From: an uncultured Bacteroidales bacterium
Lineage (GTDB): Bacteria; Bacteroidota; Bacteroidia; Bacteroidales; UBA932
NCBI GenBank assembly: GCA_946055165.1
Contig: CAMGFA010000004.1
Coordinates: forward strand, 1 to 64,000
DNA length: 64,000 nucleotides
Direction of reading: 5' to 3'
In this document: one piece after another, positions 37,491 through 47,588 of the stretch
Layout of the letters: every line of letters begins with the position of its first letter
How positions within the stretch are numbered: the stretch's first letter is position 1
Notes under the pieces: generated by a model
What the model was told of the DNA's origin: nothing
The model's database searches: none
What the model saw: the letters and a program-made list of their open reading frames with translations, nothing else
Program-made: the position numbers and the translations under genes

Positions 37491-38548
37491 TGAAAAAATT
37501 CATTTTGCCAGTACTTATGCTGTTTTTGGTCTGCTCCTGTCAGGCCCCGCGTACAGAATCTCCACTTGAACCTTCCCCATACGGACTTCTGGTCCTGAAC
37601 AATGGCAACTGGGGCGGGAACGATGCTTCATTGTGCGTCTATTCTACAGAGGATAAAACACTTGCTGCCAATGTTTTCGAAGCTGCCAACGGCCGCAGGC
37701 CCGGTGATCTCGGGCAGGATATGATTATTGTCGGAGACGAACTCTATATTGCTATGAACGGCTCCCAGCTGATATATGTCTGCGACCGCAATTACACTGT
37801 CAAAGACGAGTTGCGCGCCTACTCCAACGATATCCAGCTTTCCCCGCGCTGCCTCCTGTATGCCCGTAACAGGGTTTATGTCACCTATTATGAGGGCTAT
37901 CTCGGAGAAATCGACCCCGATACACACAAGATGCGGCTCTGCGCTGTAGGAGCCAATCCGGAAGGTCTCTGCTATGCGGCAGGAAAGATATATGTTGCCA
38001 ATTCCGGAGGTGCTCTTTCTCCAGACTTCAACAACACTTTGTCGGTAGTGGATCCGGTGGAGTTCAAGCAGGTATCTTCCATTGAGGTCAATACCAATCC
38101 TGTAGCTCTTTGTGCCGATTCGGCCGGGAAGTGGATATATATCCTCAGCTATGGCAACTATTCCAATATCCGGCCTATGCTTCAGGCATATGACATTGCA
38201 GCCGCCACCCTTTCCGACTGCCCATACAATGATGTGAAGAGCCTTGCCATGGGCCCGGATGATGTGCTTTATCTGGCCTGCGGTTTCTACGATGATTTGT
38301 GGCAGGTTTCGGGAAGTCTTTACTGTCACGATGCCTCCGCGAACAAGCCTCTCGGAACTTTCGGTGCAGAGAATTTTACCCCATATTATTCCCTTTCGGT
38401 CGATGCTTCGAGCGGAGAGGTATATGTGGGATGCTCCGACTACAAGACCAATGGAGATGTGTATGTGCTCGATTCCGAAGGTAAGATTCTCTATTTCTTC
38501 GACTGTGCGGGGCTCAATCCGCAGAAGGTGCTGAAACTGTATGATTAA
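37490..38548 (+). CDS. Surface beta-propeller lipoprotein (DUF5074/YncE-like, BtuG-like)
   Basis: Lipobox FLVCSC; repeated propeller blades; start overlaps the stop of the TonB receptor. Confidence 0.75.
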   Translation: MKKFILPVLMLFLVCSCQAPRTESPLEPSPYGLLVLNNGNWGGNDASLCVYSTEDKTLAANVFEAANGRRPGDLGQDMIIVGDELYIAMNGSQLIYVCDRNYTVKDELRAYSNDIQLSPRCLLYARNRVYVTYYEGYLGEIDPDTHKMRLCAVGANPEGLCYAAGKIYVANSGGALSPDFNNTLSVVDPVEFKQVSSIEVNTNPVALCADSAGKWIYILSYGNYSNIRPMLQAYDIAAATLSDCPYNDVKSLAMGPDDVLYLACGFYDDLWQVSGSLYCHDASANKPLGTFGAENFTPYYSLSVDASSGEVYVGCSDYKTNGDVYVLDSEGKILYFFDCAGLNPQKVLKLYD

Positions 38549-39332
38549 TCTGCTTTATGTCATTCTCTGCGGCATTGCTCTGCCTGTAGGGGGCGTGCAG
38601 ATGCAGTATTTGTGGCGCAACCAGCTGGGCGACATCTATTCTCTGGGCTTGGGCAGCGCTGCCTGTCTTGGCGCTGCCGCCGCTACTATGAGCGGCTGGT
38701 GTTCCCTCACTGTGGGGGCTTTTGTCTGCCAGGCCGTATGCGCTCTTTTTGTCTCCCTTGTCGCCTTGAGGCTGGATACTTCCAGGCTTATAACCTTCGG
38801 TATCATTTTCGGAACTTTCGTGGGTTCCCTGGGAACAATTGTGGTTACCAATGCTCCGAGCGGAGAGCTGCTGAAGCAGTATTATCTTTGGGGAGCGGCC
38901 AATTTCAAACTTGAGGGGGTCACCACTTTGGATATTGTTATCTCTCTTCTGCTGTTTGCTGCCGGAATGGCTTGTGCCTGTTTCTGTTCCAAGGCTCTGA
39001 CGCGCCACTACAAGGGAGAAATCGAACTCTCCAATCCGGCCAAGGCAGGAATACTCTGTATGATAAGCATCCTGGTAACCAGTGTGGTAAGTATTTGCGG
39101 AACCATTGGTTTTGTGAGTCTCGGGGTGCCTAATCTTGCAAGGGTGCTGCTCAAGACCAAGGACATACGTAAGCATTATCTGCTCAGTTCCGCAATGGGT
39201 GTGGCATTGCTGCTGATTACTTATCTCGTGGTGGAGTATTGCAATTTCGGTATCTATCTCCCGGTGAGCGCCACGATGGCCCTCTTGGCCCTGCCTTTGA
39301 GCATCGTGCTTTTCAAAAAACAGGCAATGTAA
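38541..39332 (+). CDS. FecCD/BtuC-type ABC permease, N-terminally short
   Basis: GVQMQYLWRNQLGDIYSLGLGSAACLGAA ... GTIGFVSLGVPNLARVL; only 263 aa. Confidence 0.78.
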   Translation: MINLLYVILCGIALPVGGVQMQYLWRNQLGDIYSLGLGSAACLGAAAATMSGWCSLTVGAFVCQAVCALFVSLVALRLDTSRLITFGIIFGTFVGSLGTIVVTNAPSGELLKQYYLWGAANFKLEGVTTLDIVISLLLFAAGMACACFCSKALTRHYKGEIELSNPAKAGILCMISILVTSVVSICGTIGFVSLGVPNLARVLLKTKDIRKHYLLSSAMGVALLLITYLVVEYCNFGIYLPVSATMALLALPLSIVLFKKQAM

Positions 39333-39349
39333 ACTGTTTGGTGTTATAA

Positions 39350-39462
39350 CGGCAGAAGGGTAGTTCGCCTTCAGAAACTCCTCCCCACTGCGCGCCGAGC
39401 GCTTGTGGGTCCCCTCCTTCCTCAGGAGACGAGGTTTCTTCCGGCGAACTACCCTTCTGCCG
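39350..39462 (-). repeat. Family B structured repeat, copy B1
   Basis: Perfect 20-bp terminal inverted repeat CGGCAGAAGGGTAGTTCGCC/GGCGAACTACCCTTCTGCCG; core cctcgtctcctgaggaagga on the minus strand. Confidence 0.9.
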
Positions 39463-39500
39463 TAAATCCAACCAGTTGTAAATGATGAACTGTAAGTAAA

Positions 39501-39719
39501 CTGCGAGGCAGGCAGGTTTGTGGCTGAAAGGCTTGCGGCGCAAGGGGACTGCGCGAGCAATGGACGCAAGGCGTCCATCCGCGAGCGCAGCTTGGACCAG
39601 AAGGAGGTGGAACAATGGCCGGGGTGTTTGAGCGTAGCGAGTTCCCGGCCATCACCGACTTCGCAGGACAAGCCGCAGCGCGCATCCGCCTGAAAGCCAT
39701 AAGCCTGGCTGACTCGCAG
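39501..39719 (+). repeat. Family A dispersed repeat, copy A3 (complete)
   Basis: Left CTGCGAGGCAGGCAGGTTTGTGGCT; right AGCCATAAGCCTGGCTGACTCGCAG inverted repeats; core identical to other A copies. Confidence 0.93.
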
Positions 39720-39767
39720 AATATAATTCAGTTGGATTAACGGAACTGTCCTTAAGCAGAGAAACAA

Positions 39768-40478
39768 TCAGTTGTCGAGGCAGTAGGTGATTGAGCTCAC
39801 AACGCGAACTTTCTTGATTTGAGGAGTGTTGGAGTCGCGGTCACTGATACTGAAGGTGCCCTGAGAAGCGGTTTTGATTTTACCGATTCTGCTCCCCGAA
39901 TCATTCGCAAACTGCTCTGCAGCAACACGTGCATTTGCGGTAGCCTGTTGTATCATCTCCGGTTTGATGTCGTTGAGTCCCTCAAATTCATAGCAGAGCC
40001 TGTTGGCAGCATCCCACTCATTCTCCCCGCCAATGAGTATGCCCTTCTTGAGCAGCTCGGAAATTCTGGAACTCATGGCCGTAACCTTCTCCACCTGATG
40101 GGAGCAGACAGTGATGACAGTCTTGCTGATATAACGGAATTTCCTGTCCATCCCATAAGTCGAAGCGAACTTGTCGGAAATGAAAGGAGCGTTGACAGTG
40201 ATTTCGGAATCGGTCAGACCTTCCTTTTTGAGGAACTCGAGAATGCTGTTCCTGTCCTTTTCAATCTGGGCAGTAAGGCTCCCCAGGTCGTCGGCCATGT
40301 TTTTGAAGGTAATCGGCCATATAACCTTGTCGGCCAACACTTCCCGCTCGCACAAGCCCTTCACCGAAACGGTTCTGTCGTAGGAGCGGTACTCCCTGAC
40401 GGCCTTGGGCAGGCAAAGCCCGCACACAACAATTGCAGCGGCAATGGCGCAGCTGCCGATAAGTCTTGTCTTTTCCAT
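39768..40478 (-). CDS. SIMPL domain protein
   Basis: TVSVKGLCEREVLADKVIWPITFKNMADDL; DANRLCYEFEGLNDIKPEMIQQATANARVAAEQFANDSG. Confidence 0.85.
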   Translation of the reverse strand: MEKTRLIGSCAIAAAIVVCGLCLPKAVREYRSYDRTVSVKGLCEREVLADKVIWPITFKNMADDLGSLTAQIEKDRNSILEFLKKEGLTDSEITVNAPFISDKFASTYGMDRKFRYISKTVITVCSHQVEKVTAMSSRISELLKKGILIGGENEWDAANRLCYEFEGLNDIKPEMIQQATANARVAAEQFANDSGSRIGKIKTASQGTFSISDRDSNTPQIKKVRVVSSITYCLDN

Positions 40479-40584
40479 ATATTGTTAAGATTTGTTCACC
40501 GGGCCAAAGGTGTGCAAATACCATTCCAGCCTGCTCAAATCTTGGAAATAATTGCTATATTTGCGCGATTATGCAAATACTACT

Positions 40585-43215
40585 ATGACATCGAAAGAAA
40601 TAAGACAGAAATTCCTTGATTTCTACGCTTCAAAAGGGCACACAATTGTGCCTTCGGCTCCGATGGTGGTGAAGGGCGACCCTACCCTGATGTTCACCAA
40701 CGCCGGAATGAATCAGTTCAAAGATATTTTCCTCGGAAACTGCAAGGCCCCGTACAAACGTGCGGCGGACAGCCAGAAATGTCTGCGCGTGAGCGGCAAG
40801 CACAACGATCTCGAAGAAGTGGGGCACGATACCTACCACCATACAATGTTCGAAATGCTGGGCAACTGGAGCTTCGGCGACTATTTCAAGACCGCGGCCA
40901 TAGATATGGCCTGGGAACTGCTCACTGAAGTTTACAAGATAGACAAGAACCTGCTTTACGCCACCGTATTTGAGGGAAGTGCCGAAGATGGCACCTCGAT
41001 GGACGATGAGGCCCGCCAGGCCTGGCTCAAGCATCTGCCGGAGGACCATATCCTTCTCGGAAACAAGCACGACAATTTCTGGGAGATGGGCGACACAGGC
41101 CCTTGCGGTCCATGCTCTGAAATCCACATCGACATACGTACGCCTGAGGAGAAGGCTTCCGGAGTTCTCGGAAGGGATTTGGTGAACAAGTCCGACCCTC
41201 ATGTTATCGAAATATGGAACATTGTGTTCATGCAGTACATGCGTATGGCCGACGGCCATCTCGAAAATCTTCCGGCCAAGAATATCGACACCGGAATGGG
41301 TTTCGAGCGCCTGTGCGCAGTGCTCCAGGGCAAAAACAGTAACTACGATTCCGATGTCTTCACCGGAATGCTTGCAAAGATAGGGGAACTCAGCGGCCAC
41401 CGCTACGGAGAGAATGCCCAGTGCGATGTGGCAATGCGCGTAATTGCGGACCACATCCGCGCCATCGCTTTCTCCATTGCCGACGGTCAGCTTCCGTCCA
41501 ACGTGAAGGCCGGTTATGTTATCCGCCGCATCCTGCGCCGTGCAGTGCGTTACGGCTACACTTTCCTCGGTTTCACCGAGCCTTTCCTCTGCCGTCTGCT
41601 TCCTCAGCTCATCAGTGACATGGGCGAGGCCTATCCGGAACTTGTGAGCCAGCAGAAACTCATTGAATCGGTAATCAGGGAGGAAGAAATGGCCTTCCTG
41701 CGCACTCTCGACAGGGGAATCAAGCTTCTCGACGAATATATGGCCAAATCGGCCGATTCCAAAACCATAAACGGAGTCGATGCCTTTGTGCTCTACGATA
41801 CCTTCGGCTTCCCGATCGACCTCACGGAACTCATTGCATCGGAAAACGGCTACAAAGTTGATCTCGACGCTTTCCAGGTCGAGCTGCAGAAGCAGAAGGA
41901 GCGCGCCCGCAACGCCACTTCCAACGAGTTCGGCGACTGGGTGGAATTCCACGAGGGTGAAAGCCGCTTCGTGGGCTATGACCAGACCACTGTTGAGGGA
42001 GTCAAACTCCTGAAACACCGCAGTGTGGTTCAGAAGAACCGCAGCAGTCTGCAGCTTGTGTTCGACCGCACTCCTTTCTACGGAGAGATGGGCGGCGAGG
42101 TTGGAGACAGCGGGTATATCGTATCGGCCGATGGAGAAAAGATAGAGATACTCGACACCATAAAGGAGAACAATCTTACCATACATATCGCCAAAAGCCT
42201 GCCTCAGAACTGCGAAGGGGATTTTACCCTTGTGGTAGATGCCGCACGCCGCAGACGTATCGAGAACAACCACAGTTGCACCCACCTTCTCGACCAGGTG
42301 CTCAGGGAGGTTTTGGGAACACACGTGGAGCAGAAGGGTTCTTATGTATGTGAAAGCTATCTGCGCTTCGACTTCTCCCATTTTGAGAAGCTCAGCCAGG
42401 ATCAGATTCGTCAGGTGGAGCATCGTGTGAACGAGCTTATCAGGGAAAACTATCCTCGTGAAGAGCAGAGGGATGCCACCATGGAGCAGGCCCGTCAGAT
42501 GGGAGCCATTGCCCTCTTCGGAGAAAAATACGGAGACAGGGTGAGGGTGATCAAGTTTGGCGACAGCGTGGAGCTTTGTGGCGGGTGCCATACAAGTGCC
42601 ACAGGAAATATCGGTTATTTCCAGATTGTCTCCGAAAGCGCCATTGCTGCAGGTATCCGAAGGATAGAGGCTGTTACCGGCATCGACGCCGAGCGCTATT
42701 CCGAGGTGGCACAGGAGGCTGTGCGCACTGCAAGGTCTTTCTTTAACAATATCCCGGATCTTGCCGGTGCCATCCAGAAGCTCATTGCAGAGAACGCCAA
42801 CTATAAGAAGCAGGCTGAAGCCTTTGCAAAACAGAAGGTTGCAGAGTTTGCCAAGGCTCTGAGCTCCACCGCCAAAGAGGTGAACGGAGTTCAGCTCATC
42901 AAAGTGAAACACCTTCCGGAGGACAGCCGCGAGCCTTCCCTGGTGCGCGATGCCAGTCTTCTGCTTCAGAAGGAACTCAAGAATACGGCCATCGTTGCCG
43001 CTTATGAGTTCGACGGCAAGCCTCAGCTGCTGCTGATGTATTCCGCCGACCTTGTGGCTGCGGGCAAGAATGCCGGCAAGGACATCCGTGAGGCCGCGAA
43101 GTTCATTCTCGGCGGAGGCGGCGGCCAGCCGGGCCTTGCAACGGCGGGCGGAAAGAACACCGAAGGACTGTCACAGGCCCTCGATACTCTTGTCAATCTC
43201 GCCACGGCAAAATAA
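40585..43215 (+). CDS. alaS: Alanyl-tRNA synthetase
   Basis: [63 protein letters not shown]. Confidence 0.97.
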   Translation: MTSKEIRQKFLDFYASKGHTIVPSAPMVVKGDPTLMFTNAGMNQFKDIFLGNCKAPYKRAADSQKCLRVSGKHNDLEEVGHDTYHHTMFEMLGNWSFGDYFKTAAIDMAWELLTEVYKIDKNLLYATVFEGSAEDGTSMDDEARQAWLKHLPEDHILLGNKHDNFWEMGDTGPCGPCSEIHIDIRTPEEKASGVLGRDLVNKSDPHVIEIWNIVFMQYMRMADGHLENLPAKNIDTGMGFERLCAVLQGKNSNYDSDVFTGMLAKIGELSGHRYGENAQCDVAMRVIADHIRAIAFSIADGQLPSNVKAGYVIRRILRRAVRYGYTFLGFTEPFLCRLLPQLISDMGEAYPELVSQQKLIESVIREEEMAFLRTLDRGIKLLDEYMAKSADSKTINGVDAFVLYDTFGFPIDLTELIASENGYKVDLDAFQVELQKQKERARNATSNEFGDWVEFHEGESRFVGYDQTTVEGVKLLKHRSVVQKNRSSLQLVFDRTPFYGEMGGEVGDSGYIVSADGEKIEILDTIKENNLTIHIAKSLPQNCEGDFTLVVDAARRRRIENNHSCTHLLDQVLREVLGTHVEQKGSYVCESYLRFDFSHFEKLSQDQIRQVEHRVNELIRENYPREEQRDATMEQARQMGAIALFGEKYGDRVRVIKFGDSVELCGGCHTSATGNIGYFQIVSESAIAAGIRRIEAVTGIDAERYSEVAQEAVRTARSFFNNIPDLAGAIQKLIAENANYKKQAEAFAKQKVAEFAKALSSTAKEVNGVQLIKVKHLPEDSREPSLVRDASLLLQKELKNTAIVAAYEFDGKPQLLLMYSADLVAAGKNAGKDIREAAKFILGGGGGQPGLATAGGKNTEGLSQALDTLVNLATAK

Positions 43216-45657
43216 ATGAAGAAACTCGACCGTTTCATACTTAAAGCCTTTATCGGGCCTTTTGTCGCCGTCCTTCTGGTGGTGGTGTTCATCCTTATGC
43301 TCCAGTTTCTCTGGGTGTATATAGATGAACTTGTGGGCAAAGGCCTGGGCTTCAAGGTGATACTCGAGTTTATGATGTGGGGTACTTGCACCATCCTCCC
43401 TCTCTCCCTGCCTCTTGCCACCCTGCTCGCCTCGATGATGACTCTCGGTCAGATGACGGAGAACAACGAGCTTCTGGCAATCAAGGCCAGCGGAGTGTCT
43501 CTTGTGAGGGTGATGATACCCCTCACGATAGTATCGGCCTTCATTGCCGTGGGAGCCTTCTTCGTCGGCAACAATCTTGTGCCGAAGGCCTACAATGAGA
43601 TCTTCACCCTTCGCGACGACATCTCCCGCACCAAGGAGGAAATCAAGATCCCGTCCGGAACGTTCTACGACGGAATCGACGGCTACATCCTCCGTGTCGA
43701 GGACCAGAGCAAAGACGGAATGATGCACTCCGTGATGGTTTACGACCATACTTCCAAAAAGGGCAACATCTCCATCACCCTTGCCGATTCCGCCACGATG
43801 CGCCTGTCCAAGTCCAAAGATTATCTCATCTTCACCCTTTACAACGGCACCAACTACCAGGAAAGCAACAGCCGCAAGAACAAGGAGGACATACACGAAC
43901 TGCAGAAAATCTCTTTCGACAACCAGCAGCTCATCATTTCCCTCTCCAACTATGCCTTCCAAAAGAGTGACGAGGCCCGATACGGCAATCAGACAATGGC
44001 CAAGAAGGTGACCCAGCTCCGCTTTGAGCGCGACTCCCTCAGGGCCGTGAGCGATTCGGCCGATATCAAACATTACAAAAAGCTCAAGGACGGCAATTTC
44101 CTGCTCTTCAAGAAACAGCTGGACACTGCCTGGACGGCAGCCCACAGCACAAATTTCGAGGATGAGAGTTTCCTCACATGGAAGAAGAGAAAGGACAAGA
44201 TACGCGCACTGAGCCAGGCGGCCGACAAGGCCAATGCCATGGCCGGAGAACTCACCGGCTACAGCAGCGAGACCTATGTGGACCAGTTCTATCTCAGGCA
44301 CAGCAGTGTGGAACTGCTGAAGAAGTTTGCCCAGGCTCTGGCCTGCTTCATCCTCTTCTTCGTGGGAGCCCCTTTAGGTGCCCTCATAGGCAAGGGAGGG
44401 CTGGGAACCAGTGCCATCATTTCCGTTCTGTTCTTCGTGCTCTACTGGGTGGTGGACATCTCCGGCATCAAGCTGGCGAAGAATGGTGCAGTGGGTGCCC
44501 CGATAGGAGCTTTCATCTCCTCAATGGTACTTTTCCCGATAGGTATGTACCTGTCGTGGAAGGCAGTACACGATTCTCCGATTATCAACATGGATTCCAT
44601 AAAAGCTTCATTCAGGAAACTGGCCAGCAAAATAGGCGGCCTCTTCCGCAAAACAAGAATTGTCTATATGGGCACTCCGGAGTTCGCAGTGGCTCCTCTC
44701 GATGCCCTTGTAAAACACAAATACAATGTGGTGGGCGTTGTTACCGTGGCCGACAAGGCCAGCGGACGCGGCCTCAAAGTGAACGAAAGTGCGGTCAAAA
44801 AGTACGCTGTGGCACACAATATTCCTGTGCTTCAGCCTCTTAAGCTCAAAGACCCCGAATTCCTTGCCCAGCTCAAGGCCCTCAAGGCCGACATCTTTGT
44901 TGTCGTTGCCTTCAGGATGCTTCCGGAAGAGGTGTGGAAGATGCCGCGTCTGGGTACTTTCAATCTCCATGCAGCCCTGCTTCCTCAATACAGGGGAGCC
45001 GCCCCTATCAACTGGGCTCTTATCAACGGTGAAAAGATTACCGGTGTAACCACATTCATGATAGACAAGAACATAGATACCGGTGGAATTATTCTGCGCC
45101 AGGAATGCCGAATTTCCGATGAGGACAATGCCGGAACCGTTCACGACAAGCTTATGGCTATGGGCTCGGACCTTGTACTCGAAACGGTTCAAGGAATAAT
45201 CGAGAAGAATGTCGAGACCCGCACCCAGCGCAGCTTCGTTCAGGGCAGCGAGGTGCTCAAGCCTGCTCCAAAGCTCACTCCGGAACTCCAGAATATAGAT
45301 TGGAATGCTCCGGCCCTGCAGATTCACAATCTTGTGAGAGGTCTGAGCCCGTATCCTGCAGCCTATACCTATATACAGAAAGAAGGCGCGGAGCCTCAGC
45401 TTCTGAAGATTTTTGCTTCTGCTGTTGTTGCTGCTCCTGAAAATCTGCCTGCCGGAACCATATTAAGTGACGGAAAGAGCAGTCTTTCCATTGTCTGCGG
45501 CGATGGTAATGCTCTCGAACTCAAGGATGTTCAGTTGCAGGGCAAGAAGCGTATGCCTGTAGGGGACTTCCTTCGCGGTTGGCGCGATGCTGGCCTTTAC
45601 AAGGCTCTTTGCGGAACTTCTGCCGCAGAAATTGCAAGACTCAAAGAAAAAAAGTAA
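43216..45657 (+). CDS. In-frame fusion: LptF/LptG (YjgP/YjgQ) family permease - methionyl-tRNA formyltransferase (Fmt)
   Basis: N-terminal YjgP/Q: FILKAFIGPFVAVLLVVVFILMLQFLWVYIDELVGKGL ... PLATLLASMMTLGQMTENNELLAIKASGVS. From about residue 478, RKTRIVYMGTPEFAVAPLDALVKHKYNVVGVVTVADKASGRGLK ... FNLHAALLPQYRGAAPINWALINGEKITGVTTF (Fmt). Confidence 0.88.
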   Translation: MKKLDRFILKAFIGPFVAVLLVVVFILMLQFLWVYIDELVGKGLGFKVILEFMMWGTCTILPLSLPLATLLASMMTLGQMTENNELLAIKASGVSLVRVMIPLTIVSAFIAVGAFFVGNNLVPKAYNEIFTLRDDISRTKEEIKIPSGTFYDGIDGYILRVEDQSKDGMMHSVMVYDHTSKKGNISITLADSATMRLSKSKDYLIFTLYNGTNYQESNSRKNKEDIHELQKISFDNQQLIISLSNYAFQKSDEARYGNQTMAKKVTQLRFERDSLRAVSDSADIKHYKKLKDGNFLLFKKQLDTAWTAAHSTNFEDESFLTWKKRKDKIRALSQAADKANAMAGELTGYSSETYVDQFYLRHSSVELLKKFAQALACFILFFVGAPLGALIGKGGLGTSAIISVLFFVLYWVVDISGIKLAKNGAVGAPIGAFISSMVLFPIGMYLSWKAVHDSPIINMDSIKASFRKLASKIGGLFRKTRIVYMGTPEFAVAPLDALVKHKYNVVGVVTVADKASGRGLKVNESAVKKYAVAHNIPVLQPLKLKDPEFLAQLKALKADIFVVVAFRMLPEEVWKMPRLGTFNLHAALLPQYRGAAPINWALINGEKITGVTTFMIDKNIDTGGIILRQECRISDEDNAGTVHDKLMAMGSDLVLETVQGIIEKNVETRTQRSFVQGSEVLKPAPKLTPELQNIDWNAPALQIHNLVRGLSPYPAAYTYIQKEGAEPQLLKIFASAVVAAPENLPAGTILSDGKSSLSIVCGDGNALELKDVQLQGKKRMPVGDFLRGWRDAGLYKALCGTSAAEIARLKEKK

Positions 45658-45667
45658 ATTTGTGCGG

Positions 45668-46651
45668 ATGTCCAGATTCAGCAAATATGTTTACAACCCC
45701 GACACTCTGATGTATGAGCGTCAGGAAGATTCCAAGTTCCATATTGCGCTCAAGGTGCTGCTTTTTGCGGGAACGGTGGTTCTCCTCGTGTTTTTCTATT
45801 TCTGGTTCTATACCCGTGTTCTGGGTCTGGATTTGCCCAAAACGGCCCGTCTCAAGAAAGAGAATGCGGCATGGGTGGCCAAATTTGAACTTCTCAATCA
45901 CGAACTGGACATGTCCGAGCGCCTGCTCGACGGCATAGAAAAGCGTGACGACGATGTGTACCGTTCCATCTTCGGTCTCGAAGACATTCCCCAGGAAGTG
46001 AAACAGGCCGGTTTCGGCGGCGTGAACCGCTATTCTTATCTCGACGATTTCGGGGCATCGGCCCTTCTCAAAAGCACGGTGAAGCGTCTTGATGTGCTCA
46101 CCAAGCGTTCCTATATCCAGAGCAAGGCTCTCGACGAAGTGGCCCTCGTTTCCAAGCAGGCCGACCAGCTGAGCTCCTGTATGCCTAGCGTTCCTCCTAT
46201 CAACCCTATTCCGAGAAGTTACCGGATTTCCAGCGGCTTCGGCTACAGAATGCACCCTATCAAGCAGCGCAGAATTTTCCACGACGGCCTCGATTTCGCC
46301 ACAGGCAAGGTGGGGCCCGGCGTCTATGCTACGGGCGACGGCGAAGTGGAGAAGGTGCGCTACAATTTCTTCGGTTACGGCAACGAAGTGGTCATAAACC
46401 ACGGTTTCGGATACAAGACCCGCTATGCCCATCTCAAGGACATCAATGTGAAAAAGGGCCAGAAAGTCAAGCGCGGCGAGCAGATAGGAACTGTGGGCAA
46501 TACCGGCCAGTCCACCGGCCCTCACCTTCATTATGAAGTGCTCTACAAGACCAAGCCGATAGACCCGGCGCCATTTATGGATTTGACCATGAAGCCGGAC
46601 GAATATCAGGCAATGGTAGAAAAGATAGCAAACGAAAATGAGCGATCATAG
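45668..46651 (+). CDS. M23 family metallopeptidase, membrane anchored
   Basis: SSGFGYRMHPIKQRRIFHDGLDFAT; YAHLKDINVKKGQKVKRGEQIGTVGNTGQSTGPHLHYEV. Confidence 0.93.
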   Translation: MSRFSKYVYNPDTLMYERQEDSKFHIALKVLLFAGTVVLLVFFYFWFYTRVLGLDLPKTARLKKENAAWVAKFELLNHELDMSERLLDGIEKRDDDVYRSIFGLEDIPQEVKQAGFGGVNRYSYLDDFGASALLKSTVKRLDVLTKRSYIQSKALDEVALVSKQADQLSSCMPSVPPINPIPRSYRISSGFGYRMHPIKQRRIFHDGLDFATGKVGPGVYATGDGEVEKVRYNFFGYGNEVVINHGFGYKTRYAHLKDINVKKGQKVKRGEQIGTVGNTGQSTGPHLHYEVLYKTKPIDPAPFMDLTMKPDEYQAMVEKIANENERS

Positions 46652-47582
46652 ATACAGAATAGGGTCCGACTTTCTTTTCAAGGAGTCGGACAAACCTTAT
46701 CAGCGGGTACTGCGTTTCCTGCTGATTGCTGCCGTGACTGCATTTGTGCTGGCGCTGGTGCTGTATCTTGTTTTCTCCGTGGCCGTGAACACCGACGTGG
46801 AGGGACGTCTCAAGAGGGAGAACAAAATGTACGAAAAGCTCTATCCCCAGCTCCTTCCGGGCCAGGAGCTTTTGGACGATGCCATCTCCAATCTCGAGCT
46901 CAAGGACGGAGCCATCTACCGCGATGTCTTCAATTCCAGTGCTCCGAGCGTGGACCCCATCAACACTCTCACTGCCCTGAACGATACTGTTCTCAATACC
47001 AAACTAATAGCCTATGCTTCGGACAAATCGGACCGTATGTATGAGGATATGTTCAAGATAGAGAACAGCTTCCGGGAGGCCCTTTACAAGGTGGCATCGG
47101 ACAATGCCCTTATTCCTCCTATGTTCCTTCCGCTCAAGGACATCTCCTTCACCCAGCTGGGCGCATCGGTCGGTCTCAAGACCAATCCTGTGCTCAAGGC
47201 AAGGGTGCCGCACAAGGGGCTCGACATCATCGTCCCGAGCGGAACTCCGGTGTATAGCTCCGGCGAAGGCACGGTGACAGAGGTGGTAAAGTCGAACAAG
47301 GGTTCGGGCAATACTGTGACCATCTCGCACGCCGGGGGCTATGTGACAAAATACGCCCACCTTTCCACAATGTCGGTCAAACGCGGCCAGAAGGTCAAGG
47401 CCCGGCAAAAGATAGGCACTGTGGGAATGAGCGGCAGTTCCTTTGCTCCGCATCTGCACTACGAGGTGAGCTATATGGGCCAGACGGTGGATCCCGTGAA
47501 CTTCATCTTCGCATCGGTGAGCGCCGATGAATATGCCAATATGTTTTATATGGCTGCCAATACGGAACAGTCAATGGATTAG
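46638..47582 (+). CDS. M23 family metallopeptidase, membrane anchored (paralog)
   Basis: PHKGLDIIVPSGTPVYSSGEGTV; YAHLSTMSVKRGQKVKARQKIGTVGMSGSSFAPHLHYEV. Confidence 0.92.
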   Translation: MSDHRYRIGSDFLFKESDKPYQRVLRFLLIAAVTAFVLALVLYLVFSVAVNTDVEGRLKRENKMYEKLYPQLLPGQELLDDAISNLELKDGAIYRDVFNSSAPSVDPINTLTALNDTVLNTKLIAYASDKSDRMYEDMFKIENSFREALYKVASDNALIPPMFLPLKDISFTQLGASVGLKTNPVLKARVPHKGLDIIVPSGTPVYSSGEGTVTEVVKSNKGSGNTVTISHAGGYVTKYAHLSTMSVKRGQKVKARQKIGTVGMSGSSFAPHLHYEVSYMGQTVDPVNFIFASVSADEYANMFYMAANTEQSMD

Positions 47583-47588
47583 GACCTT

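Noticed and set aside
40630-42912. 760-aa ORF on the minus strand
   Set aside because: Fully antisense to the clear alaS gene; a shadow ORF produced by codon bias.
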